DNA from: Enchytraeus crypticus
Lineage: Eukaryota > Annelida > Clitellata > Enchytraeida > Enchytraeidae
DNA length: 64,000 nt
Direction of reading: 5' to 3'
Assembly (NCBI GenBank): GCA_905160935.1
Contig: CAJHZI010000566.1
Coordinates: 771,001-835,000 of the forward strand
Shown: in pieces, positions 1-10,465 of the stretch
How positions within the stretch are numbered: position 1 is the first letter of the stretch
Layout: each line of letters starts with the position of its first letter
Position numbers and translations under genes: made by a program
The notes under the pieces: model-generated
What the model was told of the DNA's origin: nothing
Databases searched by the model: none
Seen by the model: only the letters and a program-made list of their open reading frames with translations

Positions 1-380
1 TAGGCGTATTAAGACGGTCGATCTTTTCAAAAGACTTGAGAACTCTATGTAGAATTGTAAATTTAGAATTAAATTACCAATCTTTAATCGAAATAACGTT
101 ACGCAATAGGCCTAGGAAAAAAATGTCTCTAACAATTTTTGTGGATGCGCTCTAGTGTAAGATTGTTTTGCACTTGTATTTTGTATTCTGCCCTGTTTCG
201 GTCTTTGTACGACAACTGTTAATTTTCTTAGTTGTCAAATTTGACGAATAAAAGATCTTCATTTATGCCCAAATTCTTGTCTAATTATCATGTATTCATT
301 AACATTTGTGACACATGTATGCATGATATACATATATATTGCTGTGTGTATATATATATGTAAGTATACATGTATATGTT

Positions 381-419
<39 letters not shown>

Positions 420-635
420 TGTATATACATATGTAATCCTTAAATTCTATTTTTATACTTAATATAACTGTAGCATCAATAGATTTAGCCAAGACCAATG
501 CCTTTATATTTTAATTGAAATATGTTGAAGCGTTTCACGAATATTTATGTAATAAATAATGAGCAAACCGTTAAAAATATAATTGGTAAAGAACTTATGC
601 GTATAATAGTATTTTCACTAACAATGCATTTACAA
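1..635. other. AT-rich non-genic DNA
   Basis: No coding region, RNA gene or recognisable mobile element is visible. A (TA)n microsatellite lies at about 381-418. Open frames here are microsatellite or chance reading frames. Confidence 0.6.
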
Positions 636-758
636 TGGGTGGAGCCAGTGTCGGAAAAATATTCGACCGCTGATCAGTATGTTCGGAGTTCAAATCCTGA
701 GCTCGCCGTCACTGATATCGCTTTCGAGTGAAGAAACTGACGTTAACCTCAGCTTTTA
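636..758 (+). mobile_element. SINE-A copy 1 (tRNA-derived SINE)
   Basis: The head runs GGAGCCAGTG...TATTCGACCG and contains a Pol III B-box-like GTTCAAATCC at about 688-697. The tail holds a hairpin: an outer stem GTCA (708-711) with TGAC (738-741), and an inner TCGCT/AGTGA stem around a TTCG loop. It ends GACGTTAACCTCAGCTTTT. Nine other copies in the window share this order. The A box is degenerate. The tail is homologous to the 3' end of LINE-A, which suggests mobilisation by that LINE's reverse transcriptase. Confidence 0.8.
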
Positions 759-1361
759 ACATTTGTAAATCTTATGATATTAATATTGAATTGTCAATGG
801 TATGTAGCTTCTGGCCATTTGAACTTGTATATTATTTTCATAGGTATAACTGTTTGAATAAAGTAATTGCAAGTAATCAGTTAAATGACAAAAAGGAAGT
901 AAAAACTAGAATAGACGACAAAATAGAAGTAAGTAATGACAACTATGACTATTTGAATTTTTATATCAGTCATAAAGCATTAGATCAAATTTAAAAGTGA
1001 GAAGAAAATATGATCTCCTCTGTGTACGTGTGTGTTGAGAGAACTATCACTGAACACTCTATGTCCCTTTCAACCTTTCCGAAGTCTTGTCATCACGCGA
1101 TCCATAATGAATTCCATGAACACCTTGGAGAATTTATTTTGACGCTTTTTAGAAAAGTTTGAATTCTAAATGTATAAATTATTAGCCGACAAATTCAGGT
1201 AGAAACATTGGGCAACCTTAAAATGTTGTTGTGGTTATAAGTATAAAAATGTAGATTAATACGTTAATTGTCATGCAACTACACAATATAATGAACTTTT
1301 TTCTATGGAGAATCGGTAAAAATGTAATTTTTTATATGTTTAAAGTACATGTATGTATATA

Positions 1362-1395
<34 letters not shown>

Positions 1396-1479
1396 CCTAT
1401 ATATAATGTATATTATGTATATAGAATATATTGTATTTATATATAATTATTTATATATAGGCCCAGTATTGTTCTGACG
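759..1479. other. AT-rich non-genic DNA
   Basis: Nothing recognisable apart from a (TA)n tract near 1368-1395 and short inverted TA-rich segments up to about 1460. Short open frames lack codon structure or a recognisable domain. Confidence 0.55.
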
Positions 1480-1630
1480 TTATGTTCTGAGAAAGGATGG
1501 TTTACTAGGAGAGCTAATTGAAAGAAGAATGAATGAGAAGGTTCCTGCAGGCAGAGACATAGGATACCGAATGATATGATAACTTATTAGTAAGTTGATA
1601 TGAATAGAAAAGCACAGGGTATAACTTGCG
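1480..1630 (+). pseudogene. LINE C-terminal remnant (LINE-B-like)
   Basis: Translation gives a short segment with GLLGELIERRM and GRD, matching in order the better preserved LINE C-terminus at 31653 (GLLIEVIEGIM, GRARGR-like). The reading frame stops at about 1580 and the sequence runs into a (TA)n tract. It is read as a decayed 3' end of a non-LTR retrotransposon. The similarity is short, so confidence is limited. Confidence 0.45.
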
Positions 1631-1636
1631 AAAGAG

Positions 1637-1639
<3 letters not shown>

Positions 1640-1718
<79 letters not shown>
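1640..1718. repeat. (TA)n microsatellite
   Basis: Almost pure TA dinucleotide run interrupted once (AATA near 1684). Confidence 0.95.
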
Positions 1719-1721
<3 letters not shown>

Positions 1722-2127
1722 GAGGAGCCTAAGCTGAGCCTAATGGATGATACTTTTATTTATAAACAATACCGTTTTTTTGTTTTAATTTAATATTTTA
1801 TATTAATTCGTTAAATTGTTTCTCATATACTGTACTCTACTATATTACTTATAATTTTCTACATTTCAGTATACATTTATTTTCTTATAATTTACGATAA
1901 TGGATTTAACATATTTGTTTTAAAAATTTTCACTTTTTTACCGCGCTTTTGAGCCATATATTAAACACATTTTTATCCTAGAATGTTTTTCCTCTACTTT
2001 AATTGGTTGATTTCTTTCTGCTTCACTCACAGAAGGAAATCATTTCCCGTTTTTCATGCTATAGATGTGTTTTCATTGCTCTTTCTTGCCATTTATCTTG
2101 TTTTAGCCCTTACTACTCCATATATGA

Positions 2128-3102
2128 CCAACCATTTTACTGGCAGTTCCATTGACCAAATTTCTTCCTCATGCAAAACTCCTTTACCAACCTATACCGT
2201 ATGCCTCCGTTTGTCAAAGCCTTGATTCTTTACCTTTGCCATACTTTTCTAAATCCTATCTTCATTCTGTTTCACTTAATCTCACTTCTAAACGACATAT
2301 AAACGTCATTCTTACCTTTCTCTTAATTTTAGCAGGCGATGTTGAGTTGAATCCTGGCCCTGTTTCTTCTGTTTCTAACCTGTCCATTTACTGCCTCAAT
2401 ATTCGGTCTGCCACAACTATCACAAAAAATCTAGACAAACCCGAACTCATTCAACAGTTTAATCTTGACGAGTCCATTGATATTCTGTTTTTGACAGAAT
2501 CATGGCTCTCTCCTGACACTCCACCTGCTGTCCTTAACTCTCTCACTCCCTGTGACTATTCCATTCAACATGTCGGTCGTACTTCTGATCGTGGTGGTGG
2601 CATCGCTGCTATTTTTAGGTCAACTTTTTCTTTCTCTGTTTGTAACTGTTCTCCATTTTTATCCTTTGAATATATGTCGTTCAGTCTTGTATGCAAATCC
2701 AAATCCTATCTCTTTTTGATTGTCTACAGACCACCTTCTTTATCCAAGGCCAATTTCATTTCTGATTTTTCCTTGCTTCTTGAAGATATTGCCTCATCAC
2801 CCACTGATTTAATAATTATGGGTGATTTCAACATCCACCTTGATTCCGATGACCATTATTCTTCTGCATTTTTATCAACACTTGATGTCTTTGATCTCAC
2901 ACCACATATATCTTCCCCTACTCACTTCTCTGGTCACATTCTTGATCTGCTTATTACTCGAAATAACATGTCATTTCTTGATCATGAAATATCTGATCCT
3001 TCATTATCAGATCACAGTGCAATTTTCTGTAAATTGTCTGTGACTATTATTGTACACCCTTCCAGAACACTTAAAACTTATAGAAAAACTCTCTTCTATT
3101 AA
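2128..3102 (+). CDS. LINE-A endonuclease domain ORF with N-terminal 2A motif
   Basis: The frame is open from 2128, after a TGA at 2125, to a stop at 3100-3102. No confident ATG start is visible, so the true N-terminus may lie upstream beyond a frameshift. Near the N-terminus a hydrophobic stretch leads into GDVELNPGP. The endonuclease/exonuclease/phosphatase fold then shows its usual landmarks: LNIRS, the acidic LTESWL, VYRPP, GDFNIH and the C-terminal SDHSAIF with catalytic D and H. In the APE family this domain nicks target DNA to prime reverse transcription. All the expected catalytic motifs can be seen, although the downstream RT is broken. The ORF is cut off before the RT by a frameshift. 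Confidence 0.8.
   Translation, partial: PTILLAVPLTKFLPHAKLLYQPIPYASVCQSLDSLPLPYFSKSYLHSVSLNLTSKRHINVILTFLLILAGDVELNPGPVSSVSNLSIYCLNIRSATTITKNLDKPELIQQFNLDESIDILFLTESWLSPDTPPAVLNSLTPCDYSIQHVGRTSDRGGGIAAIFRSTFSFSVCNCSPFLSFEYMSFSLVCKSKSYLFLIVYRPPSLSKANFISDFSLLLEDIASSPTDLIIMGDFNIHLDSDDHYSSAFLSTLDVFDLTPHISSPTHFSGHILDLLITRNNMSFLDHEISDPSLSDHSAIFCKLSVTIIVHPSRTLKTYRKTLFY
2335..2361 (+). other. 2A-like ribosome-skipping motif GDVELNPGP
   Basis: The nine codons read GDVELNPGP, an exact fit to the D(V/I)ExNPGP consensus of 2A peptides. In known 2As the ribosome skips the bond between the last G (2356-2358) and P (2359-2361). It lies directly upstream of the endonuclease and is preceded by a hydrophobic leucine/isoleucine-rich run. 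2A-like sequences have been described in APE-type non-LTR elements of several clades. Activity is inferred, not shown. Confidence 0.85.
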
Positions 3103-3202
3103 CATTGACACCTTCTCTGCTGATATTGTTCTAATCCGTCTTCAACTGTTGCCGAATATTCAGCTCAATTTAGCTCCGTACTTTCTTCCATATTAGACAA
3201 AC

Positions 3203-4773
3203 ATGCCCCCTCTCACAACCATTCATTGCCGCTCAAACCTTAGGAAACCATTCATTTCTGAAGAAATCCTTAAACAAAAATCTGAACGTTCAAAACTCGA
3301 AACTAAGTTCAGGAAGGATCTGAAAAATCCACCTGAACTACAAAATCCAGATATTAAGTCCAAATACCTCAAGCAAAGAAAATTATGAAATAAAATGATT
3401 AGTTCTGCTAAAAGCTTGTATTATCAAAATCTAATCTCGCAGAGTCAAAATTGCCCCAAGAAATTATGGGGAGCACTCGATTCTCTGCTTGATCGCACCA
3501 TTCCCAAGTCACTCCCCTCTAGCTCCTTACCATCATCTCTTGCTACCTCTTTCCTCAACTTTTTCGATGACAAAATTGCCAAACTCTGTAGCTCTATACC
3601 CTCCAACTCTTTTGACATGGACAACACCATTTCTGTAAATATGCCTGAGCCACCACTACTTTCTAGTTTTGAACCAGCTAAACCGGAAGAAATACGCAAT
3701 TTTATTCTTCGCTCTACCGACTCATCTTGCTGCCTTGATGTTATTCCTACACGCTTACTGAAATCTTGTATTGATGTTTTAGTTGCTCCTATTACTTACT
3801 TAATCAACCTCTCACTCTCAGAAGGTATCTTCCCGACCTCCTTCAAACAAGCAGTTGTATCTCCTTTGCTAAAAAAGCCTTCTCTACCAAAAGATGATCT
3901 TTCCAGTTACCGTCCTATTTCCAATCTTAACTTCATCTCTAAACTTCTTGAAAGGTAATTTATACCCGTTTATGCACTCATCTTGATTCTTTCCCTTCTC
4001 TCTCTCATTATCAATCTGCCTATAGAAAACTCCATTCTACTGAAACCGCTCTTCTTCGTATACATAATGATCTTAGCTTGGCCAGGAGTAGCAAACAGGT
4101 TTCTGCCTTAGTTCTTCTCTAGATCTCTCTGCTGCCTTCGATACAATTGACCATGGCATTCTAATAAGTAGGCTTAAATCTTGTTTTGGCATTTCTGATT
4201 CTGCTTTTTCCCTTCTTACATCATATCTCTCATGTCGCACACAATCAGTTGTTATTGGTCAAAATCGCTCCTCTGAACTACCCTCCTACGCGGTGTTCCT
4301 CAAGGTACAGTACTAGGTCCTTGATCTTCTCTTTATATATCACTCCTCTTAGCTACTTGCTTGCTCAGTCTTCCATAAATTTTCATTTCTATGCAGACGA
4401 CACTCAACTGTATATTTCCTTTTCTAATCTTGATTCCGATCAGAAACTGGCCCATCTCTCATCCATTCTAGACAAGGTTTATTCCTGGTTTTGTGCTAAC
4501 CGTCTTGCTGTTAATCCCTCCAAAACTGAATACCTTTTAATTGGCACTCCTTTGCAAAGAAATAAAATTACTAATAATTCTGTTAATTTTCAGAATCTTG
4601 CTCTTTCACCTTCTCGATCCGCCAAAAACCTTGGAGTCATATTTGATGAAAACCTTGACTTTAAATCCCATATCTCTTCTGTTTGTCGCGCTTCTTTCTT
4701 TCAGATTCGTCAGATTAGGCAAATACGTCCATCCCTTACTAGAATTCAGCCACTATCCTTGCTAATTCTATAG
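3203..4773 (+). pseudogene. LINE-A reverse transcriptase, frameshifted
   Basis: Successive frames carry the RT landmarks: SYRPISNLNFISKLLER (ending about 3955), YRKLHSTETAL (near 4020), AFDTIDH (4134-4154), GVPQGTVLGP (4292-4321) and the catalytic FYADD (YADD codons 4390-4401), then a thumb region with LAVNPSKTEYLL. A TGA lies at 3386-3388 and a stop follows directly after LGP at 4322. The motif order and spacing are normal, but at least three frame changes separate the motifs, so the domain is dead in this copy. Confidence 0.85.
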
Positions 4774-4799
4774 TTCATTCAAAGCTCGACTACTGTAAT

Positions 4800-5225
4800 T
4801 CATTATTACATGGGTTGCCTACTTCTTCTCTCAATCGTTTGCAGCACGTCCAAAATTCTCTTGCACGTGTTGTTTGCAAGTCCTCTCGACTTCAATTTCG
4901 CTCTCTTTCTTTACTTCGCAGACTTCACTGGCTCCCTGTTAATCAACGCATAAAATATAAAATAGCTCTATTAACTTTCAAAAATCTGCGATTTGGCAAG
5001 CCTTCTTACTTATCTGAAATTCTTCTTCCCTATCATCCCTCACGTTCACTTTGTTCCACCGATACCAATTTTCTCTCTGTTCCAAATATTCTCACATCTT
5101 TGGGCAGACGTTCTTTTTCTTACGCAGCACCCACAATCTGGAACTCTTTACCTGCTAATCTTCGCTCTTGTTCTTCTCTTTCAACATTCTATAGCAAGCT
5201 TAAGACTTACCTTTTCCCACCATAG
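4800..5225 (+). pseudogene. LINE-A C-terminal extension
   Basis: The frame from about 4815 encodes RLQHVQNSLARVV, RLHWLPVNQRIKYKI and, near its end, AAPTIWNSLPANLR with a final LKTYLF before the stop at 5223-5225. This order is characteristic of the segment after the RT in CR1/L2-type elements. It is out of frame with the YADD segment. Confidence 0.8.
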
Positions 5226-5339
5226 ACATAATCAATCTACCTGACCATTTTTTGATCACCGGACTGGCTTTCGTTTAGGACCTTACTTCTCCTCAGCACA
5301 TTTCTTTGCAGATTGGTCTGGGTGAATTGATCTGTAGTG

Positions 5340-5421
5340 ATGTGTGCTGTTGGGGACGTCCCTGACATCATCCCTGGATGAGGAAACGGACGATAAACCT
5401 TTATTATTATTATTATTATTA
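5340..5421 (+). promoter_or_regulatory. LINE-A 3' terminal hairpin and (TTA)n tail
   Basis: The 3' end can fold as a two-part hairpin: outer ACGTCC (5356-5361) with GGACG (5388-5392), and an inner TCATC/GATGA stem closing a CCTG loop, joined by an internal loop CTGACA opposite GGAAAC. A (TTA)n run follows at 5400-5421. LINE reverse transcriptases are known to recognise 3' ends of this sort. The same structure occurs in SINE-A. One base of the outer stem is mutated here (CGAT in place of CGTT). Confidence 0.65.
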
Positions 5422-5505
5422 TATAATTTATTTCACCACTTCTTGGTAGAAAGCACACACAGACGCAATTACATTGCAACACTTGACACAACAGCATATA
5501 TATAT
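5421..5505. repeat. repeat-F copy 1
   Basis: Similar over about 80 bp to 53497-53585. Shared pieces include TTCACCA.TTCTTGG, CAATTACATTGCAA and GACACAACAG. Its own ends and class are unclear. It sits exactly between the LINE-A tail and a minus-strand SINE-A. Confidence 0.6.
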
Positions 5506-5520
5506 AAAGTGCACATAAAA

Positions 5521-5650
5521 GCTAAAAAGCTAAGGTTAACATCAGTTTCCTCAATCGAAAGTGATGTCTGTGACGGGCGAACCCAAGATTTGAACCCCGC
5601 ACCATCTGATACGCGGTCGATTATCTTACAGACTTCGCCACTGGCTCCAG
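5521..5650 (-). mobile_element. SINE-A copy 2
   Basis: Reverse complement of the SINE-A consensus. The B-box-like GGTTCAAATC and the GTCA...TGAT outer stem (one G.T pair) with a TTCG loop are visible, ending AACCTTAGCTTTTTAGC. The head reaches the CTGGAGCCAGTGGC start. Confidence 0.8.
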
Positions 5651-6581
5651 TAAGTTTAACAGTTTAACTATTTTCACATACTGTGCAATAGTTAAAGTAG
5701 AGCATTTTTAAAATAGCGTCAAAATTTGTGTCCAACACTCGACAAATTGTCACTGCCATCTATTGTAAATTTACTTTTAATATTTATATAATCATTGCAC
5801 TCAGAAGAGTCCAAATTATGCTTAGCAATTAACTTATCGTTAATTATTAAATTATGCTAGAATGTAAACCTACGGCATTGAAATAATATATCAAATGGCA
5901 AAAACCGCAATACTGATAATGCAAAATATTACTTTTATCAAATTATCCATATTTTAATCAGTTCTAAGCCACGAACCTGCCAATCAGCAGTGCACTGATA
6001 CAATATTATAATATATTATAATATATTATAATATATTATAATATAATATAATATATTATAATATAATATATTATTATAAATATATTATATTGTATGCAAA
6101 TTTAATATAAATTAGTTATTTTCTCTACGTGCACAATATAGGCCTACCTGTATATGATTTTGGATAATTTTCTATACATGTGCATGTTTAAAGGTTTCTT
6201 AATAATTAGTTATGTAAGTGTATTAGACAGACATTACGCTAAAACATGCTATCAATCAGACTATGATGTACATTGTATTTCTTTGTATTTCATTGTATTT
6301 CATTTTATTTCTGGAATTGTCATTTATTTTCATACAACGACGAAATTCACTGTATTCTGATTAATAATAGACTGAAAATTCACACCTAGACATGACGTTA
6401 TTATTCCGGTGTTTTATTCCTGCGGATATGGTTCTGATCCATCATGGACTCCATTTTGTTGGATTGCAGGATATTTTCATTGTTTCCATGTCCTGGATTG
6501 CGTTCAAATCCATGTCATATAATATCGCCTTCATCATCTGATAGCTTCCAGATGTCATTTGTCGAATATACATGTATATAC

Positions 6582-6640
<59 letters not shown>

Positions 6641-7424
6641 ACATATATATATAAAGATATATATATATATATATACATGTATATATGCATATGCACATAC
6701 TTGAGATTTGATTTGAAACATATAACTAGATTAACAATCCAGGCTAATGGCGAGGTTTTGATCCCATTGCTATGTTTGACAGATTCCACCTTAGTTATCT
6801 TGGCTTTGAAATGTCTATCAATGTAAACACCACTATCCTGTTTCCTTCACTTGTTCATAAGTTTTGTGTTACAATTTCAAATATAGCGATATTTACAACA
6901 TGCCGTCTTGGTGTGCATAAAATTAGCAAATTAATTAACTGCAATTAATTAATAATTATAATAATAATAAATGAAAAATAAATTAATTCGCTGCAATTGT
7001 TTCGATTGAATTATTTAAAGTAACACGGAGAAGTTCTGTTTTAATGTGTTATTTAAACAATTGATTCTAATCCTATTAACTAATCTACCAAATTTCAGTT
7101 AACGAAATGTCAAAAATAACTATTTCGTTGTCTTGGTATGATAATTAACCGACGACTCTTAGAGTATAGCAGGGATATTCTGAGCGAATCAACATGATCG
7201 CTTGCTATCAATCGGACTTGATTAATTGATTGATTTATATAAATGACTGATCCATTAAAGGACAGATTGATTCATTTGATTTTTTGGTTGATTGATTCGT
7301 ATCGATAAAATTGTTGACACGTGATATTGATTCAATTGACCTACTTGAGATGAAATATTTTCAATGCGACTTTTTAACGTAATATTGACAGTTTTTATCC
7401 AGCGTCAATTGAACGAAGTAAAGC
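5651..7424. other. AT-rich non-genic DNA with microsatellites
   Basis: Holds an imperfect tandem array of an 11-bp TATTATAATA-type unit at about 6000-6085 and a (TA)n cluster at 6590-6690. Open frames across the TA cluster encode only alternating I/Y and have no domain. No host gene seen. Confidence 0.6.
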
Positions 7425-7690
7425 CACGTTGCGCGCGGTTAGTACTTTGTGTGCAACCACTTTGGAACATCGAATGTCAACGGCTGCGAATGTATATAAT
7501 ACCGGGGTGTTGGAGGTTATTCTAAAATCCGTGCCGGTTGCTATTGAAGCGCCAACAAAAGAGCAACGGATATGGCCCCATTAATAACCATGGAGGGGTA
7601 AAGGAAGAAAAAACGAAAACTACAAAAACAGAAACCATAAGAAAGGAAACTCTACTTAACATGCGTATGACATGTGTACGAAATCTATTT
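7425..7690 (-). repeat. repeat-D copy 1
   Basis: Its reverse complement matches 49890-50190 and, over a shorter span, 21425-21630. Shared words include CATATGTG/CATGTGT-type sequence near ATGACAT, AGTTTTCGTT, CCATGG, ATAGCAACCGGCACGG and AGAATAACCT. At least three copies in both orientations show a dispersed element of roughly 250-300 bp. No Pol III boxes or coding were recognised. Confidence 0.65.
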
Positions 7691-7756
7691 TAAAAATAAG
7701 TTTGGATTTTAAAAACAGTGTGTACACATTATTTTCGCATAGAATGGTTAATATAT

Positions 7757-7998
7757 TTTCTCTTTCAACTTTCTCTATCAAGTTTGACTTACCTTTTCCC
7801 ACCGTAGACATAATCAATCTACCCTGACCATTTTTGATCACCGGACTGCTTTCGTTTAAGACCTTACACCACATTTCTTTTGCAGATTGGTCTGGGTGAA
7901 TTGATCTGCAATGATGTGTGCTGTGGGGACGTCCCTGACATCATTTCTGGATGAAGAAAAGGACGTTAAACCTTTATTATTACTATTGTTATAATTAT
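7757..7998 (+). mobile_element. LINE-A, 5'-truncated copy
   Basis: Begins with the last codons of the LINE-A C-terminus (CTCTTTCAAC...CTTACCTTTTCCCACC) and runs through the whole 3' untranslated part, matching 5173-5421, to a degenerate (TTA)n tail. Severe 5' truncation is the normal outcome of target-primed reverse transcription. Confidence 0.9.
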
Positions 7999-8389
7999 TA
8001 TCACATCTCTGCTACATTCTACTTATGTCTTGACTGCTGAGTCCTGGAGTATGTCAATGAGGACATCCGTGCGTTCCAGACGAGACATGATCCGGTAGAT
8101 TATTCGCCGTTAAGTCCCTATCGAGGATACTGGAATGTTTCATTAAGTGATCGTCTAACGACCTAATTTATTTAAGTGACGCATGGGCGTGATAATTTAC
8201 TTTACGTTGCTGCAATCGACCTTCTTACGGAATGAGAGGTAAATAGAAACACATTGATCGCAAGTGTACCGTGGTAAAACAATTTTCTAAGCTGTCTCAA
8301 TCTCTCCCCCCCCCCCCCATTCCCACCTCTCTCCATCTCTCTCTCTCTCTCTCTATCTCTCTCTCACTCCCGATCTCTCTCCATCTGTC

Positions 8390-8439
<50 letters not shown>

Positions 8440-9837
8440 GTCGTCTCTCCATCACTCTCTCCCGACTTCTCTCCATCTCTCTCTCTCTCTCTCTCTCATT
8501 AATTACTTTATGTAATAATTTATTCCTGCATTTCTGCAAAGAAGCTCTGTTTATTACCCGAAACATTTGCTTACTGATGGAAAACTAAAAAGCAATGTTT
8601 AATTATTCTTTTCCTTTTTACGATCTTGTGCCATTTCGTAAGGCAACTTTTATTTGAAGAAAACATATATTTATTTTTTAATTAATTCCTTAACATGATG
8701 CTTTATTTGATTTAATATTTTATTCCCACAACAAAAATTACTTTGCTTTCACACAAATAACGTATACAATGAACATTGTAGTTGAATTGATCTTTTCTGT
8801 CTTGCTATGCTCCTATATTGTTTAATTCAGTTTCAAAAATGCTTACATGCAATACAATCCGTAATTTGCGTGTTCTCTTGTGTGATTGTGTTATGTGCTT
8901 TATTGTTGTCTTGATACCTGAATTGTAAAATAAAGCTACACAAATGAAATATATTTCCAATAAGAATACTTCACTATTTAGTATACTGGAATAATTTATT
9001 TGTATGATTAAGTAACTCTTTTTCAGACTATAGCATGATATTTTCATTAATTCTATCTAAATATATCTAAGAATTTTGGAACCATAAACTTAAAAGATTC
9101 CTTTTAATATTTAAAATATTCCATTGACGCGTTTTAACTCATTAAAAGGGCTTTATATTAAAAGAAACGATCACTAAGTTACCAACTTTTGACAAAATGT
9201 ATAAAATTAATTAAAATAATCAAGAATTCATAGAAGCCTACGTGATGTTATTTCAAATAGCAGAAGGTATTTTTGTATATTTTACAATGAAGCGATAAAT
9301 ATAAGGCATTTAACTCTGCCGATCCATCCGTTTTCTACAACAGTTCAGCTGAAGTCCGTCCATGACAATATCCGGATCTGCCACTGATATCCGTCCAAAG
9401 GAACTCCAAAAAGGCAAATTAAATTGAAAACTGAATTTCAAAATTTATGTCTCCTATAGATTATTACTATATTACAGTTGAAAATTTCAAAAGTTTAATT
9501 ACAAAATTCATATCTATGTCACAAAATATGTATTAACCATGTCGTGATATTAGTTTAAAATATCTGAAAGAAGAGGAAATTATTTTAATTTTTTTAAATG
9601 GTATTGCATGTATAAAAATTCTGATGGAATGAACGCCAGAAGAATCTTTAGCAAGCTCTGGCTCAACAAGGTAAGCCCTTCGCAAAAGACTACCTTTATC
9701 TACACCTCATGTAGCCTATAACTTGGGACAAAATGCTATCTGGTATGTTTTTGAGTAAAAGAGGAATAATTCCTACGGTTATTTTAATTACATTGAAAAC
9801 TAGGAAGTAATTTTTATTAACGAGTATCTCTCTCTCT
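7999..9837. other. Non-genic DNA with a large CT microsatellite
   Basis: A run of about 13 C followed by (CT)n and (TCTCTCCA)-like variants fills about 8305-8500. The long open frame over it is low-complexity L/S. The rest (8500-9837) is AT-rich without a recognisable gene; 9700-9735 has a short match to the SINE-C middle (GCCTATAACTTGGG). Confidence 0.6.
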
Positions 9838-9899
9838 CTCTCTCGGTATATAATTCTAAATTTGATGTCATTATCTTATCTGAAATTTGGAGTACTAAT

Positions 9900-10436
9900 A
9901 TGGATTTCTTTAATAACATTTTTCCTGATTATAACATCGTATATGCCATCCCTAATTGTCAGCGTGCGGGTGGAGTAGCAGTTTTAGGGCTGAAATCCTA
10001 CTCGTTTACGTCAATAGACTCTTCTTCAATTTCTAATTCTTTCAATGATTTCGCTGAATATGTTATTGTTGATGTTTCTCTCGGTACTTCCAAAATTCGT
10101 TTCTACTGTTTTTATAGGCATCCCAGCCTACCTTCTCGTGATTTTGTCAATTTATTTTGTGATTTTCTACAACAACACAGGCCTCTAAATAAGAGTTTCA
10201 TTGTTGGTGATATGAATTTGAATTTGATTAATTATGACACAGATAGCATTATTGCTAAGTATGTAAGCTACCGTGTAAGCGTGTATTTTACCCCGTTCAG
10301 TATTATTCCGACCAGCGCACAGACGTCAAGCCTAATTGATGATGTGTTCAGTACACTGGGCAGTAAAGATAATAGCTATTACAATATTAAGTCGTTAACA
10401 GTAACCACTGATATTACAGACCACTTTGCTAATTAG
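9900..10436 (+). pseudogene. LINE-C endonuclease, partial
   Basis: In-frame residues upstream of the first ATG already read as the endonuclease (FDVIILSEIW), so 9900 is only a convenience start. Landmarks follow: GGVAVLG, FYRHPS (the usual Y.P block), GDMNLNL in place of GDFN, SLIDDVFST and TDHF near the end. The N-terminal beta strand with its catalytic asparagine is lost through 5' truncation. A frameshift or stop at 10434-10436 ends it. Confidence 0.75.
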
Positions 10437-10465
10437 TAATAATAATAAATAAAACAAAGCAGCAA

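Larger units (their letters stand above)
1980..5421 (+). mobile_element. LINE-A: CR1/L2-type non-LTR retrotransposon, degraded
   Basis: A nearly full-length element holding, in order, a 2A-like motif, an APE-type endonuclease, a reverse transcriptase, the C-terminal extension typical of CR1/L2 elements (LHWLPV...RIKYKI, then AAPTIWNSLP) and a 3' untranslated part ending in (TTA)n. The coding sequence changes frame or meets a stop at least five times (for example near 3102, 3388, 3958, 4120 and 4290), so this copy cannot encode a full protein. Left end is uncertain; coding similarity starts near 2128. A 5'-truncated relative lies at 7757-7998, and tail-only copies near 16.0, 17.6, 25.7, 26.4, 30.4 and 45.8 kb. 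Clade placement is from motif recognition only. Confidence 0.85.

Noticed and set aside
3445..3699. Minus-strand ORF within LINE-A
   Set aside because: Antisense shadow of the LINE-A RT-proximal region.
6442..6826. Four overlapping ORFs on both strands around 6.5-6.8 kb
   Set aside because: They read through (TA)n as alternating I/Y residues; no domain or splice signals.
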